DNA of 64,000 nt from positions 163,766 to 227,765 of the forward strand of contig JARGSG010000236.1 of assembly GCA_030374805.1 (NCBI GenBank). Reading direction: 5' to 3'. Under the pieces are notes generated by a model, which ran no database searches, had not been told where the DNA came from, and saw only the letters and a list, made by a program, of their open reading frames with translations. A program made the position numbers and the translations under genes. Source of the DNA: Gracilaria gracilis. Its lineage: Eukaryota; Rhodophyta; Florideophyceae; Gracilariales; Gracilariaceae. Positions 55,811-64,000 of this stretch are shown here, one piece after another. Within the stretch, counting starts at the first letter, position 1; every line of letters starts with the position of its first letter.

Positions 55811-56689
55811 CTACCCCAGCTTTCCCCTGATGGGAAAGTGAGAGCATGCTCTGCAAACAAACAGCACAAACCTTTCAGAGTCACCCAGCCACATTTCTGT
55901 TCCCTGACGCGCTTGCTCTCGCGGTTCGTCTATCGGGTACCATCTCGACACCAGCCCACCGCCATATTCCAAAGACGATATAGAAAGGAGGTGTTCCATT
56001 TTGCTCCCACATTCAGTACATGTACACAAACTAACGTCGTGCGTCCAGTACACCCATCCTCCTACCTTGGTGTTTGGGCAAGCACCCCAGCATTCTTCAT
56101 AAATCTTATCATCGCCTTCCAAACCAAGCTCCCCGAGTGCCACCAAGTCCTGCTCCGCATTCTCAGCAACCCAGCTGTCTATCTGTTCCGCAAGAGTATC
56201 CGATATCTGCTCCAGCTCCTGATAAGCAGGATACTCCTCCATGCGTTCGGGGTGCACTGCACACGGTCTTGGGATCGCAAACCTATCTGTGAGTGGAGTA
56301 GGTCGAGGCACTTGGTCGGGTTGCAAAAGCTCTGTGCCGTCCTCATGTTGAACATGTCGCCAAACGCAACGGGGATACGGCCCATAGTTCGTGTCCTCGT
56401 GGTACTGGTCCGGACACCACAAAAGCTGAAACAGGTTCTTTGCTTCCGGAAACCCAAGTTCTGGTACGTCGTCCTTCCTCAGCTGTATCACCGGCACCAT
56501 CGGGCGCCTGTCTAGAGGGCAAGTGGGCCAGCGCTCTGCAGCGGGCCAATAAAAGTGGCCGCCCATCTTGGATACGTGCGCGGGGAGCGCATTGGTGGTG
56601 TGTCGGGGGTGCATGAAGACAGCCGTTTTCTTCTGCAGTTGCGGAAAATGGAGTGAAAGGTCGAATGATGGCCTGAATGTGTTTGGCAT
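55811..56689 (-). CDS. DUF1963 (YwqG-like) family protein
   Basis: 292 residues from ATG 56687-56689. Matches the DUF1963 pattern: PVIQLRKDDVPELGFPEAKN then LFQLLWCPDQYHED, and towards the end the GGWVYWTHD...CTECGSKMEHLLSISS segment. In bacteria and eukaryotes the family has no settled biochemical role. A CTCTECG cysteine cluster may bind metal. No targeting signal. It is convergent with the sulfotransferase gene 225 bp away. Intact. Confidence 0.8.
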   Translation of the reverse strand: MPNTFRPSFDLSLHFPQLQKKTAVFMHPRHTTNALPAHVSKMGGHFYWPAAERWPTCPLDRRPMVPVIQLRKDDVPELGFPEAKNLFQLLWCPDQYHEDTNYGPYPRCVWRHVQHEDGTELLQPDQVPRPTPLTDRFAIPRPCAVHPERMEEYPAYQELEQISDTLAEQIDSWVAENAEQDLVALGELGLEGDDKIYEECWGACPNTKVGGWVYWTHDVSLCTCTECGSKMEHLLSISSLEYGGGLVSRWYPIDEPREQARQGTEMWLGDSERFVLFVCRACSHFPIRGKLG

Positions 56690-57699
56690 GGCGATGGGTT
56701 GCGGTTTCCAGCGTTCTTGTGCTTACTTGCTTCCTGATTCTGGTTTCCCAATGAAGATGGATTCTGATGTTCCTCCGCGCAGCCAGTCATAAAATGATAT
56801 TCCCATAACTCACTTTTGGATAGATCGAACAGAGTAAGAAAACAAATGGAAGACAATACGCCTGATTCTTGGGCAAGGCACAAGGATGACTCTATATCCT
56901 TGGTGGTCTTGGAGGGTTGATCCCAACCTGCACAGAATGTATGCACGATGATGTTGACAGCCGGATTCACTTCAAAAAGATTTTCCCCATTCACACCGCC
57001 CAAAATGCAGCCGATGAGCAGCCTTTCAAGAGATGATTCTATATATAGACGATAACCATCAAAACAGTTTTTCTCCAACTTACTCTTGCAACATCATGTT
57101 GCGCTCGATTGTGAGAGCCTCAGAGCTGGATATGAGAGAGGTCATGCAGGGAGAACTCTTCGTGTAAGTGAGACTGTGCAATTGCGCTACAGTTGCGTTT
57201 GTAGCAAAGAAGTTTCCCTTATCGTTGGCGTCACTTGGTGAGCTATGTACATCAACTGAACTGAGATATTTTTATGGGCTTTCCGTACTAACAAAGTATA
57301 AAGTAACAAGTTCGTCAAAGTTAATACTGAGAGGTTATCTGCTGCGTCAAATCTATGAGACATGCTTTTTTTAGAGATCCCTCACAATCCGATGAACCTC
57401 GGAGGACCTGGTAGTGATAAGTAAAAGCCTTTGGCGAGTAGTTGGAAGAAATGATTGCTGCTGTGGAGACTTGTTTGACGAAAAGACTTGACCATGTTCG
57501 AACTTTGATACAAAGCAAATGCGATGCCGCATTTTATTGTTTCTATGAATACTTCTGGGCATTGCAAACATCGTTCTTTCAAACAGGTTGTAACAAAATG
57601 CATTAGGGACCGTGGGGTTCTGTTGTACAACCAGAACCTGTGTTTACGAGCTTTGAGGCCAACCTCTCAAGGTTTGGCTTTTTCCGCATTCCGCTGTCC
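56690..57699. other. Intergenic region, no gene supported
   Basis: Only short frames without ATG starts or recognisable content. It includes the upstream region of the DUF1963 gene and leads into the nuclease promoter. Confidence 0.5.
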
Positions 57700-57707
57700 T
57701 ATAAAAG
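57700..57707 (+). promoter_or_regulatory. TATA box of secreted nuclease gene
   Basis: TATAAAAG lies 97 bp before the nuclease start codon, at a spacing fitting a short leader. Confidence 0.5.
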
Positions 57708-57803
57708 CAGAAGGACAATGAACGAGTCAAGAACAAACACATACAAAGGTTTGCCCGACATTCAAACTCCATCCCAAGGCTCTTTCTCTCTATCTCTGTG
57801 GCA

Positions 57804-58526
57804 ATGGGTTTCTGTGCTTGCCATCTTCCTATCATTCTCATACTATTATCTCTAACTCTAGCAGGGTTCAGCTTTCATGTGGATGAGATTGGAATCTTTG
57901 AGTTCAACACTACAGTCAGGCCAAGTGGTCTGCATTTGAGAGATGAAGCAAACGTTCGAGCTTTTTCGCAGCATGGCGGTTTTCTTTTGTACAGAGGATT
58001 CGATGATGAGCAAAAGAACTTAGGTGTTCACGCTTGTATGACCCAGGCAAGTTATAACGCGCTCAGAAACGATAAGCCACCTCGAGGATCGATCAAGCCT
58101 TCTGGATGGGAACAACTCGCAAATGGACCAAGGAGGCAGCGTTGCCATTTGATTGCAGCCCGCCTCGGCGGCTCGCACAAAGATGCTAGGAACTTCGTCA
58201 CTTGCCATGCATACGCAAATTCTCCAGTTATGGCTTACTACGAACGTCTCGTGGCCGAGAAGTTAATCTCATTGGACGATGGACTTACAATTGTTTATAC
58301 TATAACTCCAATATACGAAGAACCAGCGTTGTACCCGATCAAGATTAGAATGAGAGCTGTTCGGCGAGGATTTCGCATCTTTGATGTTTTGTATGATTTA
58401 ATTATATGGAACAGCGATTTCAACGGAGTCAGAGTTAAGTTTCTTTGCGTTGGAAGTCTTGACCAGCCCGGACCCCCTTCGCTTCCTAGAAGAAGAATTG
58501 AGCGAAGTTCTTCGCCCTGCACGTAA
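57804..58526 (+). CDS. Secreted DNA/RNA non-specific endonuclease (His-Me finger)
   Basis: 240 residues from ATG 57804, which directly starts a signal peptide (ILILLSLTLAGFSF, cleavage near residue 24). The core motif RQRCHLIAARLGGS (111-124), followed by RNFVTCHAYANSPVM, matches the Endonuclease_NS_2-type nucleases, whose (R)GHLIA motif carries the catalytic His; here Cys precedes the His instead of Gly. The C-terminal VVYTITPIYE-like segment (TIVYTITPIYEEPAL) is also typical. It probably degrades nucleic acids outside the cell, for defence, nutrient recovery or cell death. No immunity gene is adjacent. Intact. Confidence 0.8.
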   Translation: MGFCACHLPIILILLSLTLAGFSFHVDEIGIFEFNTTVRPSGLHLRDEANVRAFSQHGGFLLYRGFDDEQKNLGVHACMTQASYNALRNDKPPRGSIKPSGWEQLANGPRRQRCHLIAARLGGSHKDARNFVTCHAYANSPVMAYYERLVAEKLISLDDGLTIVYTITPIYEEPALYPIKIRMRAVRRGFRIFDVLYDLIIWNSDFNGVRVKFLCVGSLDQPGPPSLPRRRIERSSSPCT

Positions 58527-60198
58527 TCGATACCCACAAAAAGAGAACAATGCTGTTGAATTGGGAGGAGGAAAATCGACGCACAGTGAGAGCTGTTAAG
58601 AACCTCCCCCCCAGAACCTCCACTTATATGTAACAAAAAAGTCGGAGAACCTCTCATGATATGCTCACGTCTTTGTCAAACCTCTGTACTACTCCAATTG
58701 CGCCAAGTCCATAGAACTTCCCTAGCGCACATTGCCATTAGCCCACGCCTCGCAACAGCCCGGCGGGATCACTTTACTCCCTTATAGAAGTTTTATACAA
58801 CGAAATAGCAGCGCTAAAGTACAATAGAAAATTGTGCGCTTTTGAGCTATGTGCGCGCAATTCAACGTTGATATGGCTCTCGTCCCATGCCCTATTTTTT
58901 TAAAAATGTTTGCTCTGTGTCCTCCTTGTCAAACAGCATTACAGTGCGAGAGCGCTGTATATAAGCTCAGCGACGACGACGAGCAAAAGAGTAAAGGAAG
59001 TCAGTGCATTCCACTCACAGGTTATGAGCCATACGTGAAGAAACTTTACTTAACAAAACCCACCATCTCCGAACCATCCACTACGGCAACACCCAACACC
59101 CGCTTCGCCCGGCATAAAAAACTCCAGCTCTGCCGCGATACATTCATACAAAATCTATAAAAACCGCCATCACAACAGCTGACAACAAACACCATTCATT
59201 TGCCCCCACACAACACACAATCACTATACTGCCAACATTCGCGCACAAACCTCCTAATCTCACGATGGACCCAAATAAAACTCAAAATATACTTAACCTA
59301 AAAACCAGCAACTCCGCGTCTTGATATCTGGATCTCCAAACCTACGTATCCACAATAGACGCCACCATACACCTCACGGCAGACCCACATCTTCCAAAAA
59401 AAGAACCAAAACTCAGATGTTTCAACCATAAGCGCAACAGACCCCTATCAACCATTTGAAGTAGCGCTCCATACACCATACTTAGACTTTTTTGGTCCCA
59501 CAGGAAACCCGAACTTCTCAAGAACCTACAAAGAAGATTATCACGCACATCAATCCATCAACCAAGAACGAACCCCAATTTCTTAAGACAAAAGCAGAGA
59601 GCATTCAACTCGAGCAGAATAAGGTAGATAAATACCTTGCAGCTCACATGAAGGTACGACGGAAGATGGTTACCGCCCGCTGCTCAAATATAACGGAATA
59701 AAAAACAACCATTGACTTCATAATAGCAGGAATGAAAGTGAACCTCACACTGACGCCCATTTTTGGCCATGTACTGACCAACCTATCCAAACCCATACGA
59801 GAATTCAGCCACATTTTCATATCACTCCGCTTTCTATATCAGTTCAGTTTTGAAGCAATGCCTTTGGCGGGAAAAGCGCAGGCTCACGAATACGTTCGGA
59901 ATCTTTCCCTCGACAGGGCAGCACAGTGAACGGAGCACTCCGGGAATGACACAGCTAAGCCGGGTGTAAATCCGAGGTCAAACCGTCACGACAAGCGTCA
60001 GAGCGTTAGGCTGATTAGTAGTCGGTAGAAATTCACGAGTTCACACGATCACGAGAGGAGTCCACGAAAGAGCGTAGCAAGGCAACGACAAGGTGTCGGA
60101 AACGGGCCACTGAGAACAGGGCAAAAAGGCAAACCCAAAAAGGGGAGAAAGCAAACCACCAGAGTGGGGAAAAGGGAGAGAGAATAAAGCAAACCCAA
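58527..60198. other. Intergenic region, no gene supported
   Basis: About 1.7 kb. The part at 59000-59900 is A/C-rich on the plus strand, as if an old repeat had decayed, but no family is recognisable. A 103-codon frame at 58849-59160 lacks supporting features. Confidence 0.55.
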
Positions 60199-60203
60199 TA
60201 CAG

Positions 60204-60711
60204 TGTAGTACAATGAGACCTCAATGGGTTGGTGCCACGTGGGCCTACTGGTGCGCCTTGCTGGCTGCACTGTACCCAATTGGTATTCTGTATTTTATAA
60301 TTTCTAATTTCTAATTTATAGTCTAGGATAGTTTAGCATTGCTGGCCAATGACAGTAGGTCATGGGCACAGCCGATGACGTCATGCCCGCAGGGGAGATC
60401 GGCGTCGGTGCACCTTGTATATATTGTGGTGCACCTCGCCTTCCCCCTCGGGTATTGTAAAGTCAGGCACCACTAGGGCAGTAACTATACCATCTTGGTC
60501 ACTTGCTACTCTATTACTATTCAGGTTTTACCGCGCGTCGACGTCTACTACCGTACACCTACACGGTCTAGACTAGTTGCCCCGCCGTTTGCCCCTGCGG
60601 GTTTCAGGTGCCCTACTACCATATTGGTTGTGTGTTTTTCCCCTTTAGGTTGAGCCCTCGCGCGCTCCCTCTACCAGGCGGACCCCACACCTTATCGGTA
60701 TTTGTACGACA
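60204..60711 (+). repeat. E4 5' LTR
   Basis: Starts TGTAGTACAATGAG and ends TTGTACGACA. The end is set by the conserved primer site seen in E2 and E3. A TATA-like TGTATATATT lies near 60416. The matching 3' LTR is outside the window, so the left edge relies on similarity to the E2 and E3 LTR starts. Confidence 0.85.
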
Positions 60712-60858
60712 TTTTGGTCTCCCGACTTAGAAGTTTCTTGGTTTTTGTCGTACCTTTACTGGTGAACAGAAGACATTCGAAAGGATTCTGGAAGTTCACA
60801 CACCTATTTGGTTTCGTAGGAATACTCGCGAAGCAATTGGATACCACTATTGGTCACT

Positions 60859-63024
60859 ATGGAAAGACCTAAAAGGATTACTCGTGGCTCTAGCGCGCCA
60901 CCTAGCCACAAGGGTTCTGCTGCGGCTTCGGCCGCTAAACCCATTCTGGATAATCCCGAGGAGTTGCTTCGGCATCCTCGGGCCGGAACCTCAAAGGATA
61001 CGGGCACTCAGCCACCGTTGGCTCCTGAACCTAACAAGGATTTTCCGACAACGGTTGAGGACCTTTGGCCCCAATTGGAAGATCGAGCGAAAGCTCTTTT
61101 TACCGCTACGGTTAATGAAGCTATGACCTCAATGGACATGGACGCCGTTACCCGCTTGGTGGTTGATCGAGCCGTGCACGAGCTCTCTCAACGCATACCT
61201 AAATTGGTTGAAACATACCTCTTAACGGGTGCCCGGGAGCATATCTACCGAGTGGTTCAAGACCTTTGGGTTTCCGAAGGAATGGCGGAAACAAAAACCC
61301 CTGGGGTGAAGATGGTTACTCGCATACCACAAGGGATCCCTGCCGGTTCTTCCGCACCAATCAAGCCAATTCCGGCCGATAGTGCGTACCTACAAGGTTT
61401 AAGGCAAGGTCAAGAGGGCCATATAGAGATGGGCCCTCGAGACGTGTACTTGCCACCCATTGGAGGTAACGTTCGAAAGGACACCAAGACTGGTGGACCT
61501 GAGGACGATTCGTCTGACCCAGAAGAGGGGCGACGAAGAAGAAACCGCAAGGGTAAAGAAAGGAGGAGGAAAAAGGGGAAGAATCGCGGCTACGACTCTG
61601 ACCCCGATTCCTCGAGCTCCGATACCGATACTGGTTCATCGTCGGATGATGACCGTAAAGGTAGATGCAGGAAGAAACCGAACAGGTTGGCGAAGAAGTC
61701 GTCAAAGAGAAACCGTAAAGGTAAGAAGAAACGGTACGAGTCGTCCGACTCGGATTCGGACACCGATACAACCCTAGAGGTGCGTCAGCCGCTGAACGAT
61801 ATGTTCACCAAAGCGGTTGATTATAGGTCATCATCGGTTGAGAAACCGATCCTCTGCTTACACCCAAGAGGTTGCGCAGAAGATCACCAAGCACCATAAG
61901 AAGCTCAGCTTCCAGATGGGTGATACTACCTTCACAGGTGATGATCCCATTGCGGTAATTGAGTTTCTACAGAAGTTCCAAGATTGCATGTGACCAAAAT
62001 GGTTTTTCCGAAGGTGCTGCCATGTGGTTATTCCAGTTTTACCTTAAAGGTCAAGCTTACCACTTGCTGCAAGGCAGGCTCCGTGGAAATACCCTGGCGG
62101 TTGATGAAGAGGGGACAGAGATGTTAGAGACGTACCCAGAAGTGGTTAATTTCATGTTGGAAACTTACGCTACCGATGAGGTTATCCAGGAAGGTTACGC
62201 TGAGGTGCAGGCATATCGCCAACGCTCTAGCCAAAACCGAAATGGAATTCTCGTTGGGCCTTTGGAATCTGGCCACCCGATGCGGTAATGTCTTTACCAC
62301 TAGTAGGTTGAAGTCGCTCTTTGCCGACAATGTTGACAAAGCGATCCGTTCGCAGGTACGCAATTACCTGGCGAACAACCGTAAGGTGGACTATAATGGG
62401 CTTGCCCGTTATGCCCAGGGACTAGGCGACACTCTCCGTCACGGAAAGAAGCCGTCGGCGTCCCATACCTCAAAGGATAAACCGAAACGGTCAGTATTGG
62501 AGCTAGAAGAAAGCACTACCTCAGAGGGAGATTCGCTCATTCGCGTACCAACAGGAATGGCAGTTCATCTCGTGACTGCGCCGCAGGCTCAGTCACGAGC
62601 CACCTCCATTGGTAATTGGTCGTCGACAGTACCACCAGCTTCGGTAAGGTCGCCACCAAGTGCGGCGAGCACTCAACAAACCTCAACGGGTGGTTCGCAA
62701 GCATCTTCATATGCTACAGCACCAACCAATCCGGTTACCCGACCTACCTCTATGGCAATGCGTGATCCCCAGACAGGTGGATTGGTTTGCTGGCTCTGTT
62801 TGTCGCCAGACCATCTGGCGAACAGATGTGACAAAATACCCCCAGGGGTGCGCGAACATCTGATCAGTGCCAGGCAGCAAAACCACCGTAACCTATATGG
62901 ATCTGGAAAGAGGGTACAAGCTCAACCATCACCATCTCAGGTTCATCTCGTCGAGGAAACACCAATCTTGGAGAAGGACAGTCCCGCTCAGGAGGAGCAG
63001 GAAAACACCGAACGGTTAGCGTAG
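60859..63024 (+). pseudogene. E4 gag (frameshifted)
   Basis: ATG at 60859; open for 346 residues to 61899. The frame then changes near 61845 and again near 61990 and 62215 before returning to the original frame and ending at TAG 63022-63024. Same order as E2 gag: charged N-terminus, Lys/Ser/Asp-rich stretch (61500-61760), capsid-like core (EGAAMWLFQFYL, EVVNFML) and a proper zinc knuckle CWLCLSPDHLANRC (C-x2-C-x4-H-x4-C, about 62790-62830). Confidence 0.85.
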
Positions 63025-63080
63025 GGGCCACCCCTAACCGTGAATTGGAAGGCCCGTCGATACCGGAACGGGAAACCTTA

Positions 63081-63914
63081 ATGGTGGAAAAAGAAGAATC
63101 AGATGTACCCAATGTGGTGTGTCTAATGAAGTACAATAACTATAAAGTTAATGCTTCAGTAAGCTTTCTCAACTACCTACAGGTCCCCGTTGCGTGTGTA
63201 CTCGATACCGGCGCCGGTCCGAATGTGCTAAACGCTCGCGTCATACCCGATGCGGTCTTGCGGAACATTCGGCCTGCCCCGACTATCAACCCGCTGGTGG
63301 ACGCTAATGAGCGCCCACTGCACCTTAGAGGAATGTTAACCACTGTGGTACAACTTGGAACCTTGAAGGTGAAGCTCAATTTCTTTGTGGTGGATCGTCT
63401 GGCGACAGACTGTATCCTCGGGACCAAATTTATTGACAAACATGTCAAGGCAATTTTGCCAGGGTTCCGAACGGTCGCTCTCCGTCAAGGTGGTCGTATT
63501 GCTATACTGGGTAATACGCAGACCAAAAATGGTTGGCGTAAGAAGCCGAGGTTCAATATACCCACCGAAACGGTGTCAAACAAGATACGGCTCACCAAAT
63601 TGGTTTCAATTCCGGCTATGACCCAAATGGTAGTGAACGTCTCATGCGCAGTTCCAGGATTGGTAATGCTACAGAACCATCCTAGGTTGGCAGAAAGACA
63701 TCTCGCCTTGATGGCAAACGGGATTATCGACAACATCCCTAACCAAGCCTTCAAGGTGTACTTGAGTAACTTTAGCAATCACATTGTTAAGTTACCCAAG
63801 AATACCACTATTGGAATCGCACTGCCGGCACCACAAGGGGTTTTCACGGTCTCACCTAATGTGTTGGGCGAGGTCGCCACCTCTAAGGAAGGGGGAGGAA
63901 CGGATGCGCCATAA
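63081..63914 (+). pseudogene. E4 pol, 5' end (protease region, stop at 63912)
   Basis: Open in the -1 frame relative to gag, first ATG 63081. It has an aspartic protease with VLDTGAGPNVL and CILGTKFIDKHVKAIL, and a linker similar to E2 pol. A TAA ends the frame at 63912-63914, well before RT, probably through a nearby frameshift, since a related frame continues to the window end. Confidence 0.85.
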
Positions 63915-64000
63915 CCTGCATATGCGCCCCGTTATCGACAAATACCAAAATGGAACAGAAGATCGCCAATACCTTAAAGGTTAGGGATCAGGAAAAGACT

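Larger units (their letters stand above)
60204..64000 (+). mobile_element. Gypsy element E4, 5' part (continues past window)
   Basis: 508-bp 5' LTR, primer-binding site TGGTCTCCCGAC (60715-60726), gag and the start of pol with an LDTGAGP protease. Gag and pol are clear relatives of E2, in the same -1 arrangement. The likely left target copy is TACAG (60199-60203). The gag frame is broken, so this copy is probably inactive. Confidence 0.9.

Noticed and set aside
56512-57078. Minus-strand frame of 188 codons overlapping the DUF1963 gene
   Set aside because: No ATG start, no conserved motif, and it overlaps a better-supported gene.
58849-59160. 103-codon plus-strand frame with ATG
   Set aside because: No recognisable features and irregular composition; could be chance.

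Overview
This is nuclear DNA from a eukaryote. About 60% of the window is transposable elements: two tandem copia units, a PIF/Harbinger DNA transposon and four Ty3/gypsy elements. The remaining genes are intronless as far as I can see. The best guess is a multicellular red alga with a repeat-rich, intron-poor genome. The guess rests on the intronless GC-rich genes, two Golgi carbohydrate sulfotransferases (sulfated wall polysaccharides), a plastid-type GIY-YIG protein and Elongator ELP4. It is an inference; no rRNA or organelle marker is present.

Layout, left to right. 1-1579: 3' end missing, minus-strand hypothetical gene running off the left edge. 1783-11446: tandem Ty1/copia array LTR-unit A-LTR-unit B-LTR, read on the minus strand, flanked by one ACTGT duplication and primed by an internal (half) initiator tRNA-Met site. 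11763-20252: PIF/Harbinger transposon with matching terminal inverted repeats and TAA duplications. It carries an accessory ORF, a DDE transposase and, between them, a decayed copy of a UBR4/BIG-type ubiquitin ligase gene. 21165-45631: three nested gypsy elements. E1 (oldest) is split in gag by E2, a chromovirus with an extra antisense ORF after pol. E2 is itself split at its 3' LTR edge by E3, a large element without recognisable pol. LTR divergence by eye falls in the nesting order (about 3.7%, 3.3% and 0.9%).

45637-60198 is the host gene island: a secreted ABM/SRPBCC/SnoaL-like fusion protein, a sulfotransferase, ELP4, a small membrane protein (weak), a GIY-YIG plastid-type membrane protein, a second sulfotransferase, a DUF1963 protein and a secreted His-Me-finger nuclease. 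60204-64000 is the 5' part of a fourth gypsy element (E4), related to E2 and E3.

The strongest unusual signals are: (1) E2, E3 and E4 are saturated, coding sequence included, with short palindromes of the form CC-N4-GG whose centre is element-specific (CCGNNCGG in E2, CCAANTGG in E3). E2 also encodes a long antisense protein with an RG-rich tail, an arrangement that recalls motif-dependent anti-silencing systems such as VANDAL/VANC. (2) The Harbinger element carries a UBR4 gene fragment. (3) The secreted ABM-SRPBCC-SnoaL fusion. Many frame breaks in the copia units are single-base homopolymer differences between near-identical copies and may be assembly errors.
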